Source: JABMPR01 sp964508765 (GTDB taxonomy: Bacteria > Fidelibacterota > UBA8477 > JABMPR01). Taken from it: a DNA stretch of 64,000 nucleotides. The position numbers were made by a program, and so were the translations under genes. The stretch is from NCBI GenBank assembly GCA_964508765.1, contig CAZDVD010000013.1:6248-70247 (forward strand), in the 5' to 3' direction. Below the pieces are notes generated by a model. That model had not been told where the DNA came from and did not search any database. It worked only from the letters and a program-made list of their open reading frames with translations. Every line of letters begins with the position of its first letter. The first letter of the stretch is position 1. This document shows positions 38,514-48,031 of the stretch, piece after piece.

Positions 38514-39434
38514 CTAATCGATGCGCGCCCATTCCTGGATCTGCTTTGGCCAATCATAATCATCATAATTGCCAAATCCTAAATTCCATGCGTAATATTC
38601 ATTCCCATCATCATCAAGCATGTCAATGTCTCTACAGATTCGGGCAGTTTTTGATATCACCGGACCAGTAAACTCACCTTTATGCAATCTCACATGTCCT
38701 GCCGAGTAGATGGCACCTTCTATATGGATTTCATCACCATATCCCTGGTCAAAATGGGTATCATTATATACGTTGGTGAGGATTATTGCAGGTAATGGAA
38801 CGCCTCCGATAATTTGAGCCTTCAATTTGACATTATCTTTTGGTTGAATATCATACCCTGTAAAAACCAGAGTAATATTTTCTTTGTCAACATTGTGAAT
38901 TTCAAGATAATTGCCATGAAAAATATTGATTCCCTCAACAACATCATCGTTATGGATATGCTCATTCCATAACCATACCTCTTGGGCAGCATTGGCTACG
39001 AGATAGGCCATATCAACTTGTGGTAAAAAATCCATATCCGTGCGAAGCTGATGAATTGGCTCTTCACTAATGGTTTTACCGTTATTGAAGTCAATACCAT
39101 ATTGAGTAGCCACAGCACGTTTGAAATGTGAGTCTTCTTCAAGATCCAGAATAAGCCCAGTTGTCTCATCATCTGTAGTCTTGACAACAGTCAACCTTTG
39201 CAAAGTAGTATCATAAGAAGCCGATACATTTCCTACGCTGTATGTACCAAGGCTATCCCCTCCTGCATTGACACGCCAAAGTGCCACATTTGCGAATGAC
39301 TCAACTTCAACTTGATCCTGCACTTTTTCCACTGCTGCCTGGGTATCAAGATTAACAATAGTAGCTAAATTGAGTACTCCCAAACCGGTAACACTGAAAA
39401 TAACAGCGGTGATCATGATGGCGACGATATACAT
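38514..39434 (-). CDS. PilX-like minor pilin candidate, paralogue 1
   Basis: The ATG at 39434 is chosen by alignment with the paralogue; the frame extends to 39494 with an unsupported 20-residue leader. The 306-residue product opens with the same membrane helix (MYIVAIMITAVIFSVTGLGV) and helical linker (AAVEKVQDQVEVESFANVAL). The body then diverges strongly, keeping IEGAIYSAGHVRLHKG and the end DYDWPKQIQEWARID. Conserved ends with a variable centre suggest an exposed, selected middle region. It lies downstream of the PilV- and PilW-like prepilin genes on the same strand. Confidence 0.6.
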   Translation of the reverse strand: MYIVAIMITAVIFSVTGLGVLNLATIVNLDTQAAVEKVQDQVEVESFANVALWRVNAGGDSLGTYSVGNVSASYDTTLQRLTVVKTTDDETTGLILDLEEDSHFKRAVATQYGIDFNNGKTISEEPIHQLRTDMDFLPQVDMAYLVANAAQEVWLWNEHIHNDDVVEGINIFHGNYLEIHNVDKENITLVFTGYDIQPKDNVKLKAQIIGGVPLPAIILTNVYNDTHFDQGYGDEIHIEGAIYSAGHVRLHKGEFTGPVISKTARICRDIDMLDDDGNEYYAWNLGFGNYDDYDWPKQIQEWARID

Positions 39435-40023
39435 CTTTAGATCGTTCTCATGAGGATGCTGGAACTGATGATTGTTTGATATCGCATGTCCCAATATATT
39501 TCAATAATTGTGCCATAATTTGTCATATTTCGTAATGCACTATCCTTCAGCCACTTAGACCTATCCATGTAAATGCATAATTCATAAAACCACCGTAAGT
39601 TTCGATATTGAGATGATCACAATTTTTCTTGAAACAGGATCAATTTTCATCCATAAATAAATGATTACTCTATATATTACAGTAGTTTATAAAGATATTT
39701 TCCAGGTCAAATCAAGTCGATACGTCGCTTTTCCACTTGGTCATAACAATGACCGGATTTATCCAAAAGCAGTGAAAATATGACACATATTGACTATGCT
39801 CGCCTTCTTCACTAATTTTTTATATTACTTTATTATACTAGATAAAGGGTGAACATATCTATTTCATCTTGAAAGTTAGTCATAAATATTTTTTTTGTTT
39901 AAAGGAGAAAAGTAAAATCCAAATGAGGATGTCTTGATAGGAGGATGAAATATTTATTGCGTGTAGAACCGGAGGCTGGAAGGTTTAATTAAAGGATACC
40001 AGCTGCTTTTGAAGTGGATAATA
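39435..40023. other. 589-base gap between PilX-like and PilW-like genes
   Basis: No coding frame with support is visible. The DNA is AT-rich with scattered TGTCA/TGACA words, like the gap at 37635. It probably holds the promoter and leader of PilX-like gene 1. Confidence 0.4.
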
Positions 40024-40524
40024 CTAGTTCCTTATGGCCACTATCCATTCCAATTCGATGCTATCACCCTCTTCAGTGAGTACCAATTTGACACTCAGCA
40101 TCTTTTTGCTGTAGCCTGTTCTTTCAGTAAAGAGCAATTCAGAAATGTCTGAATCAATGGGGCTATGAATCTGACTGTCAATTTTCCATTCTAAATTCAA
40201 GCCATTCGCTGAGAGATGATCTACGGTCCCATCCGTTCGAACTGAGCGCATAATCACACCTGAGCCGGAGGTAACTCCAGAGATCTCGTCGCTGGTACTG
40301 GCAAATATTTGCAGTGAATCTGCCATCTGGCTGGTGAGTTTATTTCTGACATACTGATCCACAACAAAAGCATCCTGACTCAGCTGAGAGCGCACTATGG
40401 TATCGTTATACATATTCCTTGTATACATGAGTACAGATGAGAAGCCGATGGCCACAATGCTTGAGATGACTGTCGCTATCGCGAGCTCTATGAGGGTAGT
40501 TCCTGTGGAATTGCCTCTTCGCAT
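40024..40524 (-). CDS. Type IV prepilin-like protein, PilW-like
   Basis: A 166-residue protein with a short basic leader and a prepilin cleavage/methylation motif, GTTLIELAIATVISSIV, including the Glu at position +5. The hydrophobic helix continues to about residue 30 and is followed by a polar beta-rich domain. The PilW-like assignment rests on size, the motif and its position after a PilV-like gene. It should be processed by a PilD-type peptidase and join a type IV pilus or type II pseudopilus. Its start overlaps the stop of the preceding gene by one base. No pilus motor, secretin or peptidase gene is in the window. Confidence 0.75.
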   Translation of the reverse strand: MRRGNSTGTTLIELAIATVISSIVAIGFSSVLMYTRNMYNDTIVRSQLSQDAFVVDQYVRNKLTSQMADSLQIFASTSDEISGVTSGSGVIMRSVRTDGTVDHLSANGLNLEWKIDSQIHSPIDSDISELLFTERTGYSKKMLSVKLVLTEEGDSIELEWIVAIRN

Positions 40525-40997
40525 CAGTAGTCCCAGCCCATGTCTGCCGAGATGTAGGCAGTTAAACTATCACTTACATTTCCTACAGTAAACCAGGAGA
40601 TATATATCTTAATCATATAGTAATCAGGTATTTCTGTGTCGGTGGGGGCTACCCCATCAGTGGTATCGTCAATACCAAAGACTTCACAGGTTCGATACGC
40701 GGTGAGGTTATTAGCTGTAATCGCCTGATTGGTTTCAGGTAAGCTATCTGGTAGCGCTTCATAACCCCAATCAACAGCCTGTTCCATGCGTGAGGACATG
40801 TTGATCCAGGCAAGTTGTCTACGTATCCCGCGATCAATATCCCAGCGTGAGAATACCATATACTGAGCCGTTCCCATAGCCACTATGGATAACAAAGTCA
40901 CAGAGAATATTATTTCTATGAGTGTGAAGCCACTTTGTGGGAATCGAGCTTTCCATTTTCTCAACAAAGTACTTGTCAGAAACTTTTTCACATTCAC
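40524..40997 (-). CDS. Type IV prepilin-like protein, PilV-like
   Basis: A 157-residue prepilin with a long basic leader (KKFLTSTLLRKWKARFPQS) and a classical motif GFTLIEIIFSVTLLSIVAMG; cleavage would follow the Gly. The mature part has a long N-terminal helix and a small beta domain. It is the first gene of the fibre locus, translationally coupled to the PilW-like gene. PilV/PilW/PilX-type minor pilins prime type IV pilus assembly and often carry adhesion or DNA-uptake roles in other bacteria; which applies here is unknown. Confidence 0.78.
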   Translation of the reverse strand: MNVKKFLTSTLLRKWKARFPQSGFTLIEIIFSVTLLSIVAMGTAQYMVFSRWDIDRGIRRQLAWINMSSRMEQAVDWGYEALPDSLPETNQAITANNLTAYRTCEVFGIDDTTDGVAPTDTEIPDYYMIKIYISWFTVGNVSDSLTAYISADMGWDY

Positions 40998-41128
40998 CCG
41001 AGTTTGGGATCCTTTTTAAAGGTAATAATTATTGGCTTTTAAATTATATACGCCATTCAGGTATAGTTAGCAAAATATATGTCCATGAATTTCCTGAGTC
41101 GCTCTGCGTTCAATCCAGACTCTACACT

Positions 41129-41929
41129 TTATTCCTCAACAAAAATATTTCTGCTTGAGAAGGGTGCGCAAAGGAAACGCCAGAAAATTTTTCTGTTGGT
41201 AAGCCAGCGAATATCTCTCCCGTTTCCAGAATTCGAAAGCATTCGATCCACAAGCCAGGGTGTTACCGTCTCCACCCTATCAGCAAGAATGTTGAAAATC
41301 TTCTTCGTTTTAATAAATGAAGCTGATTTTGTGTCTGTGTTGCCCAGTAGAAGATCTGTGATCACCATGCCCGGGCTGAGTGCCGAAACCCTGATTTCCG
41401 TACCTGCGGTTTCTTTAGCCAGTGATTTTGTCAGATAGGCCAGCCCCCTTTTGGTAGTACCATATATGGTTTGACCCTTGAGCATACGCCCATCACTACC
41501 TAAACCTTCCATATTGTATAGATGCCCCCACCCTTGTGATAACATCCCCTGGAGGGCCACCCTGGACCCGTACATGACCCCCTGAAGATTCACTCCAAGC
41601 ACTTCATCAATCTTTTCAACATCCTGTTCCCAGAAGGGTAGACTATTGTGTCCCATACCGGCATTATTTATCCAGAAGTCGATATGACCATATTTGCTTA
41701 TGCCAGAATCCCACAACTGTTGGACCTGATCATATTGTGAGACATCACAAGCTTGACCCATTATATCAGCAGACTTCATCTCATTTAACAATTCGCCCAC
41801 TATTTTATCTACCGTAGTCTGAGATCTCCCCGATATAACCACCTGACATCCATGTGTTAAAAATTCTCTGGCAAGACCAAGGCCAATTCCCCGAGTCGAC
41901 CCGGTAATAACGACTACCTTAGGCTCCAT
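41129..41929 (-). CDS. Short-chain dehydrogenase/reductase
   Basis: A 266-residue classical SDR: cofactor motif TGSTRGIGLG near the N-terminus, NNAG in WINNAGMGH, and catalytic YGTTKRGLAYLTKSLAKE (YxxxK). An Arg in the second strand end (SGRSQ) points to NADPH. The substrate is unknown. The C-terminal tail (REIFWRFLCAPFSSRN-like, about 20 residues beyond the core) is basic and longer than usual. It is 4 bases after a nitroreductase gene, so the two enzymes are probably co-expressed. Confidence 0.88.
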   Translation of the reverse strand: MEPKVVVITGSTRGIGLGLAREFLTHGCQVVISGRSQTTVDKIVGELLNEMKSADIMGQACDVSQYDQVQQLWDSGISKYGHIDFWINNAGMGHNSLPFWEQDVEKIDEVLGVNLQGVMYGSRVALQGMLSQGWGHLYNMEGLGSDGRMLKGQTIYGTTKRGLAYLTKSLAKETAGTEIRVSALSPGMVITDLLLGNTDTKSASFIKTKKIFNILADRVETVTPWLVDRMLSNSGNGRDIRWLTNRKIFWRFLCAPFSSRNIFVEE

Positions 41930-41933
41930 CTGA

Positions 41934-42695
41934 TTACTTCTCCCCTGCTCCAGAAATATTGAAGCCCATTTCTTCCAAGGTCGTTTTTAAACTTGAACGT
42001 AGAGGTCGACTGAGATTGTGTGCAATGACACCAGACCAGGCTGACTGATCCAGATTCTTACCCAGAGACTCATAGTGACGGCCTAACTCTGTGTCGTGAG
42101 ACTCAAGTTGGGACGCTGGGTTGGATGTGTCATATTTTTCCTGGTGGATAACCAAACCTGAAGGCAATCTTGGTTTCTGTGGGGGGATATTTTCCTTGAC
42201 CGGCCATCCCAGACACATCCCATAGGTCACATAGACTCGCGGTGGGAGTCCTAATAATGCAGCAACTTCCTGAGGATGGTTCCGCATGGATCCGATCATG
42301 ACAGCTCCCAGACCCACTGATTCTGCACCCGTTTGCACGGACATCCCTACCAGAGATGCATCAATGGTTGATATGAGGAAGGTTTCCAGGTTGTTGGTCA
42401 TTTCAACATCGTGGAGCTCACAGACATGTTTCAGGCGATGCAAATCAGCACAGAAAGCCAGGAATACCGGGCAAGCCTCGATATGCTTCTGATTCCCAGC
42501 CAGGGTTGCCAATTCGCGTTTTACATCCTGGTCTCTTACCACGATAATGCTATAAGCTTGCATATTGCTGCTGGTGGGCAAACGGCGCCCTGCCTCCAGT
42601 ATGGGCAGAAGGAGCTTTTCAGGGATATCCTCATTTGTAAAGGATCGAATTGTAACGTGTTGGTTCTGGACTTCCAGGGTTGGGCGTGATTCCAT
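41934..42695 (-). CDS. Nitroreductase-family flavoprotein (NfsA-like)
   Basis: A 253-residue member of the FMN nitroreductase fold: early RRLPTSSNMQAYSIIVVRD (FMN-contacting Arg and Ser-Ser-Asn), GAESVGLGAVMIGSMRNHP in the middle and the NfsA-like end LGLPPRVYVTYGMCLGWP with PRLPSGLVIHQEKY. Such enzymes use NAD(P)H to reduce nitroaromatics or quinones in vivo. It precedes the SDR gene by 4 bases on the same strand. Confidence 0.88.
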   Translation of the reverse strand: MESRPTLEVQNQHVTIRSFTNEDIPEKLLLPILEAGRRLPTSSNMQAYSIIVVRDQDVKRELATLAGNQKHIEACPVFLAFCADLHRLKHVCELHDVEMTNNLETFLISTIDASLVGMSVQTGAESVGLGAVMIGSMRNHPQEVAALLGLPPRVYVTYGMCLGWPVKENIPPQKPRLPSGLVIHQEKYDTSNPASQLESHDTELGRHYESLGKNLDQSAWSGVIAHNLSRPLRSSLKTTLEEMGFNISGAGEK

Positions 42696-43277
42696 TCTGA
42701 GACCTCTTTATCAAGTTTAGGACTGGCAGAATATACATCGTTTTAGCAGGAATAATGAATGGGGATACGAGCGATTAAAAGAAAATGGTCACTTCACAAT
42801 TTTGTACAACCTGTACAACCTGTACAACCTGTACAACCTATGATCTCTTATTAATGGACAAGGCTAAAGTGACCTGTTATAACCTGGAATGCAATTTTTA
42901 CACTCATGGTTTAAGTCCATAAATAATACCTGGAGCATTTGTTTTGCGCCCTCTTCCAGATTCTCAGTAAATATATAAACTATCTAAATAATTGATATTT
43001 ATACATTTTTGTTTAAGTTATTGCTTCTACTCTTAGTTGCAGAAATCAAATACTGAAGCTCCAGCTCTACGCTGAAATATTGTTTCAAAAGCTGACTATA
43101 TATTACGTCTCCACATGAGATACATATGGGGTGCTGTTTTTTACAGGTCTTGAGAACAGGCCTGGTCATATAAAAAGAGTAAATGTTTAACCAACGATCC
43201 TGGCTCTATTTTCAGTGTGAACACTACTCTATCCACATTTCTCAAATTTGACGGTTAACATTTCGAAAGGAACACAG
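42696..43277. other. 582-base intergenic region with a 4 x 9-base tandem repeat
   Basis: Divergent start regions of the nitroreductase and the dehydratase-activase genes. It contains four perfect copies of the 9-mer TGTACAACC at 42803-42838. No gene or RNA was recognised in the remainder. Confidence 0.5.
42803..42838. repeat. Four tandem copies of a 9-base unit
   Basis: The unit TGTACAACC is present four times without a mismatch, about 110 bases upstream of the nitroreductase start. Each unit contains the palindrome GTAC-core TGTACA. It may be replication slippage or spaced protein-binding sites (one turn minus one base apart). Confidence 0.9.
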
Positions 43278-46200
43278 ATGCAGCAATATTTGGGTATATG
43301 TGCCGGAGCCTCCACCATCACATCAGTGAATCTTCATAAAAATGGTCAAGGCACCACCATTGGAAATGTGTTTTCCAAACCTCATGAGGGTAACCCCCGT
43401 GAAGTTATTACCAATTTGCTAAACGAAATCGATGTTGATCAGTTTGAATCAGTCGTTGTCACAGGACGCCGTTTTAAAGAACTCATTGATTTAGATACCA
43501 TTTCAGAACCCCAGGCTACAGAACTTGCACTGAAATTCATTAATAAAGAGAATAAATCGTATAACGCTATCATCAGTGCTGGTGGAGAAACTTTCATGGT
43601 TTACCAACTCGATAAGGCTGGGAAAATATCCAAAGTTTTTACTGGCAATAAGTGTGCTTCTGGAACGGGCGAATTTTTCCTCCAGCAAACCCGTCGCATG
43701 GGCGTGAATATGGAAGAAGCTATTGAATTTGGCCAGGGTGAAACTCCCCATGTTGTTTCTGGACGTTGCTCAGTATTTTGTAAAAGTGATTGTACCCACG
43801 CCACCAACATTGGGGTTCCCAAGGGCCAGGTCGTGGCCGGGCTGAGTCAAATGATGGCCAATAAAATTCTGGAGCTCTTAAAGAACACTCCCAAAGAAGA
43901 TATCATGATTGTAGGAGGAACTACCCAGATCGATGTCATGATGGACTATCTTAAGACAAATATCAAGAACCTGACCATCCCTGAGGAAGCTACCTATTTT
44001 GAAGCTTTAGGGGCTGCCGTGTATGCCTCAGATTTGAAAAACGGCCAAAAGGTTGATCTTGAGAATCTTTTCTCTAAAAAAACCTCACAGTTTGATTTCC
44101 ATAAAGCCCTCTCCCAATTTGAGGATAAGGTAAATTTTGTTGAACTTGATCGCGGTGTTGCCCGAGAAGGTGACACCTGTATCCTCGGGTTGGATGTAGG
44201 CTCTACAACCACCAAAATAGTTGCATTGCGTGAGTCCGATTTGAAAATCGTGGCCAGCGAGTATTTGAGAACCAACGGTGACCCTGTAGGTGCTTCCAAA
44301 CAATGCTATCAGGCTGTATTGGATGAGCTTGATGGAACCAATATTGTCATTCGGGGACTAGGTGTTACTGGCTCGGGACGTAAAATTGCCGGTCTGCATG
44401 CTCTGACGGAAGGTGTCATCAATGAAATCATTGCCCATGCTGTAGCCGCCCTCCATTTCGATGCAGGTGTTGAAACCATCTTTGAGATTGGTGGACAAGA
44501 TGCGAAATATACCTATCTCACCAATGGAGTGGCTAGTGATTATGCCATGAATGAAGCCTGCTCAGCTGGGACAGGATCCTTCCTGGAGGAATCCGCCAAA
44601 GAGACTCTCAATATTGAGATGGAGGATATTGCTGATTGGGCCATGAGAGGCACCAACCCTCCCAATTTTAATGATCAATGTGCAGCGTTTATCTCCTCTG
44701 ATATAAAAAACACTTTCCATGAAGGCATCCCCAAAGAAGATGTCGTAGCTGGCTTGGTTTATTCAATTTGCCTGAATTATGTGAATCGGGTCAAGGGTCC
44801 TCGCCCGGTGGGAAACAAGGTCTTTATGCAGGGGGGAGTTTGCTATAACCGAGCCGTCCCCATTGCCATGGCTGCCCTCTCAGGCAAAGAAATTATCGTT
44901 CCCCCGGAACCAGGTCTCATGGGTTCTTATGGTGTTGCCTTGGAAGTTAAAAGCCGTATTGATACGGGTCTCATGGATGAGCAGGTTTTCAACCTGGAAA
45001 CACTCATTGAGCGCGAAGTTGGTAGGAAGGCATCCTTCATTTGTGCAGGTGGCAAAGAAAAATGTGATATCGGATGTGAAGTAAATCGCATGGTTATTGA
45101 AGGCAAAACCTATCCCTTTGGTGGAGCCTGTAATCTCTATGACAATATCCGTAAAAAAATTAATGTGAATGCAGGTGAAAATGATCTGGTTATCAAAAGG
45201 CAGGAGCTTGTTCTTAACAAATATGCTGCTGATTTGAGTGACTTACCAGAGGACGCTCCCAGAGTGGGTATTTCCCGTTCTTTCTTAACAGGAACTTACT
45301 ATCCCCTCTTCTCACACTTTTTTAAGGAACTGGGATTTCGACCGGTGCTGTCAAATAACGTAGAGCAGCGGGGTGTTGACCAATGTTCTGCACCATTTTG
45401 CTATCCAGCTGAAATTTCACATGGATATTTCCAAAACCTGCTGGACATGAAACTGGACTACCTCTTTTTACCCCATGTGCGAAAAATATCCATTGAAAAT
45501 GGTTTTAAAGATGCTACAACTTGTCCTTTGGTTCAGGGAGAGCCCTACTATTTGGGATCTACCTTCGAATCACAACTCAAAGATGATGGACCTGTTATTT
45601 TAACCCCTGCCATGCAACTGGGATATGGTCAGGATGATCCCAGCGATGGTTTCCAGTCCCTGGGTAAACAGCTTGGTGTCGCAAAGAGCCAGCTTAAAAA
45701 GGCTTATAAAAAAGCCGTTGAGATTCAAGATGCCATGGAGCTTGAGATGTTGGAATTGGGCAGAGAAGCTCTCCTTGATCTTGAACAGAATCCCGATCAA
45801 ATTGGTGTGGTTCTTTTTGGCCGTCCCTACAATGCCTTCATGCCTGAAGCGAACAAGGGGATTCCTCATAAATTCGCTTCACGTGGTATCAAATTGATCC
45901 CAGTAGATTTTCTGGATCTCAAAGATGCAGAGATCCGTGACCATATGTATTGGACCATGGGTCAGATTAATCTCAAGGGTGCCGCCATCGTGGAAGCGCA
46001 TCCCCAATTATTCGGTACCTATATCACCAATTTTTCTTGTGGACCCGATTCGTTTGTTGTGGGATACTTCCGCAGCATTATGGGCACCAAGCCCTCGTTG
46101 ACACTTGAGTTAGACAATCATACTGCCGATGCAGGTCTTGAGACCCGCATTGAAGCCTTTCTGGATATTGTCGCCCGTTATCGAATTCTTCAGGGCCGTG

Positions 46201-47588
46201 GAGATTCACCCGTTGAAGAAGATGATGATTTTGTGAAGGCAGAATCTCACATGGAAGCTGGTGAAATGATTATCACCACCTCAGATGGTGAAGAAGTCTC
46301 CATATTTGATAAGAGAGTCAGAGTCGTTTTTGCCTCCATGAGTGAATATGGTACTCCAGGTATTGCTGCAGCCTTTAAAAGTCGGGGAATAAACAGTTAT
46401 GCCCTTTCCGCTCCCCATGAGGAGGAGCTCAAGACAGGCCGGGGCAATTCTTCATGTAAGGAATGCCTTCCCCTCCAACTGACTACCGGTGGCTATATCC
46501 ACTATCTGGAGAATGAAAAACCCCATGATGAGATCACAGTTTTCTTTTATCCCACTGCCAATGGGCCCTGCCGATTCGGGCAATACCAGGATTTCATGCG
46601 CGATCTTATTGTGAAGCAAAAGTTCAAAAATGTTGCTTTTTTCTCTACATCCAGCGCTGATGGTTATGGCGGTATTGGACAACGGACAACCCTCATGATC
46701 TATTATAGTGTCGTCATTTCGGATATTTTTGAAGATATGCGCCACGCCATGCTGGTGAACGCCCAAGATCCTGACAAAGCCATCTCAAGACTAAATGAAA
46801 TCTGGGAGGATGTGCGACTGGGTATTGAAGGAGGTAAAAAACCATTCTTTGAAGCGATTGAGAAAGCTGCCGAAGATCTCCAGCAGATTGAACAAAAAGT
46901 CGATCTTCACACACTCCCACATGTACTTATTGTTGGTGAGATTTATGTCCGTAAGGACGGTATTTCTCGAAGATGGCTACCTGAGAGAATGGCCCAGCAT
47001 GGAATTGTTTCTCATGTTGCTCCCCTCCATGAGTGGATTCATTATATAGATTGGCTGGTCCTGAATAAGGAATATATGTTTGGTGCCAGCACCATGAATC
47101 GTATGAAGACCAGATTAAAGAAATCCATCATGTCCAGGGGTGAACGCAGCATCAAGACTATCATGGAAAAGTCCGGTTGGTATATCAAGAGACTTATTGA
47201 TATTGATCATGTCCTTAATGCGTCCAAACAATACATTTCACCTAAATTACCTGGAGAAGCAGTAGTGACTATAGGCGGACCACTGGCTGAAGTGGGAACG
47301 GAATTTTGTGGAGCCATCGCCATAGGTCCTTTTGGTTGTATGCCGAATCGACTGAGCGAAGCCATACTGAACAACAAAATGGGCAAAGAGCATATTTTGC
47401 AACATCGTCATGATGATATGATCAGAACGGTTATGGAAGAGGTGTCACACCTGCCCTTCCTGGCTGTAGAGAGTGATGGCAATCCATTCCCCCAGGTGAT
47501 TGAAGCCAGACTGGAGACCTTCATGCTTCAGTCCTTCCGACTACATGAGGTCATGCAAAAGTACCATACTGCTAATGAAGTGTCCTAA
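43278..47588 (+). CDS. Large 2-hydroxyacyl-CoA dehydratase activase-type protein (two ASKHA domains, DUF2229, HgdB-like)
   Basis: The ATG at 43278 follows AAAGGA and gives 1436 residues. Two BadF/HgdC-type ATPase domains are in tandem: the first with YLGICAGASTITSV and NKCASGTGEFFLQQ, the second with GLDVGSTTTKIVAL, FEIGGQDAKYTYL and CSAGTGSFLEE. Between their helices a conserved Cys would bind the shared 4Fe-4S cluster. A Cys cluster (CAGGKEKCDIGCEVN) starts a DUF2229-like region (RVGISRSFLTGTYYPLFSHF), and the last 400 residues resemble the dehydratase-subunit fold with FYPTANGPCRFGQYQDF. The reaction of relatives is ATP-driven single-electron transfer for radical dehydration or benzoyl-CoA reduction. 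No separate dehydratase gene is adjacent, so its substrate is unknown. Confidence 0.88.
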   Translation: MQQYLGICAGASTITSVNLHKNGQGTTIGNVFSKPHEGNPREVITNLLNEIDVDQFESVVVTGRRFKELIDLDTISEPQATELALKFINKENKSYNAIISAGGETFMVYQLDKAGKISKVFTGNKCASGTGEFFLQQTRRMGVNMEEAIEFGQGETPHVVSGRCSVFCKSDCTHATNIGVPKGQVVAGLSQMMANKILELLKNTPKEDIMIVGGTTQIDVMMDYLKTNIKNLTIPEEATYFEALGAAVYASDLKNGQKVDLENLFSKKTSQFDFHKALSQFEDKVNFVELDRGVAREGDTCILGLDVGSTTTKIVALRESDLKIVASEYLRTNGDPVGASKQCYQAVLDELDGTNIVIRGLGVTGSGRKIAGLHALTEGVINEIIAHAVAALHFDAGVETIFEIGGQDAKYTYLTNGVASDYAMNEACSAGTGSFLEESAKETLNIEMEDIADWAMRGTNPPNFNDQCAAFISSDIKNTFHEGIPKEDVVAGLVYSICLNYVNRVKGPRPVGNKVFMQGGVCYNRAVPIAMAALSGKEIIVPPEPGLMGSYGVALEVKSRIDTGLMDEQVFNLETLIEREVGRKASFICAGGKEKCDIGCEVNRMVIEGKTYPFGGACNLYDNIRKKINVNAGENDLVIKRQELVLNKYAADLSDLPEDAPRVGISRSFLTGTYYPLFSHFFKELGFRPVLSNNVEQRGVDQCSAPFCYPAEISHGYFQNLLDMKLDYLFLPHVRKISIENGFKDATTCPLVQGEPYYLGSTFESQLKDDGPVILTPAMQLGYGQDDPSDGFQSLGKQLGVAKSQLKKAYKKAVEIQDAMELEMLELGREALLDLEQNPDQIGVVLFGRPYNAFMPEANKGIPHKFASRGIKLIPVDFLDLKDAEIRDHMYWTMGQINLKGAAIVEAHPQLFGTYITNFSCGPDSFVVGYFRSIMGTKPSLTLELDNHTADAGLETRIEAFLDIVARYRILQGRGDSPVEEDDDFVKAESHMEAGEMIITTSDGEEVSIFDKRVRVVFASMSEYGTPGIAAAFKSRGINSYALSAPHEEELKTGRGNSSCKECLPLQLTTGGYIHYLENEKPHDEITVFFYPTANGPCRFGQYQDFMRDLIVKQKFKNVAFFSTSSADGYGGIGQRTTLMIYYSVVISDIFEDMRHAMLVNAQDPDKAISRLNEIWEDVRLGIEGGKKPFFEAIEKAAEDLQQIEQKVDLHTLPHVLIVGEIYVRKDGISRRWLPERMAQHGIVSHVAPLHEWIHYIDWLVLNKEYMFGASTMNRMKTRLKKSIMSRGERSIKTIMEKSGWYIKRLIDIDHVLNASKQYISPKLPGEAVVTIGGPLAEVGTEFCGAIAIGPFGCMPNRLSEAILNNKMGKEHILQHRHDDMIRTVMEEVSHLPFLAVESDGNPFPQVIEARLETFMLQSFRLHEVMQKYHTANEVS

Positions 47589-47590
47589 CA

Positions 47591-47627
47591 GTTCGGACTG
47601 GGTAGATATGGAATTTTCAATCCGAAC
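47591..47627 (+). terminator. Weak hairpin after the activase gene
   Basis: GTTCGGA and TCCGAAC pair around a 23-base loop directly after the stop. There is no clear T-run, so termination is uncertain. Confidence 0.35.
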
Positions 47628-47747
47628 AATCAGCCCTTGCCCAGCTCTGGATTCAATCTACATTTAGCTCGTATTTCACGAACCAGGGAAACAGATGATC
47701 AAGCATATAATTAATGGTAAAAACCTTAAATGTGAGGAGTTCACAAA

Positions 47748-47942
47748 ATGATGAGACAAATTGCCCTGGCCCTTATAGTATTGGCTGCCGTAGGCCTAAT
47801 TTCAGCAATTATTTCTGTAATGATGGGGAGTACGATCCTTGGTATTACAGCCGAAGAATTTTCCCGGATTTGTTCAAACCTGGCACTGATAGCCATCGCT
47901 CTGGCAGTCTGGTTTAAAAAGATCAGCATCAGCGACGAATAA
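47748..47942 (+). CDS. Small two-helix membrane protein, unknown
   Basis: A 64-residue protein starting at an ATG preceded by GAGGAG at ideal spacing, which makes it convincing despite its size. It has two hydrophobic helices (IALALIVLAAVGLISAIISV and NLALIAIALAVWF) separated by a short polar linker (GITAEEFSRICS), and a charged tail. I do not recognise a family. It sits 160 bases after the activase gene and convergent to a barrel gene. Confidence 0.65.
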   Translation: MMRQIALALIVLAAVGLISAIISVMMGSTILGITAEEFSRICSNLALIAIALAVWFKKISISDE

Positions 47943-48031
47943 CCCTTATTCAATTTGGGGACCTCTAGGGTCCTGAGATAGGTTACATCCCAAAAGGACA
48001 ATTTTATTTTGTTTTTTTAGGGGATTGCCAA

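Noticed and set aside
42803..42838. CRISPR array
   Set aside because: The four 9-base units are contiguous with no spacers, and no cas gene is in the window.
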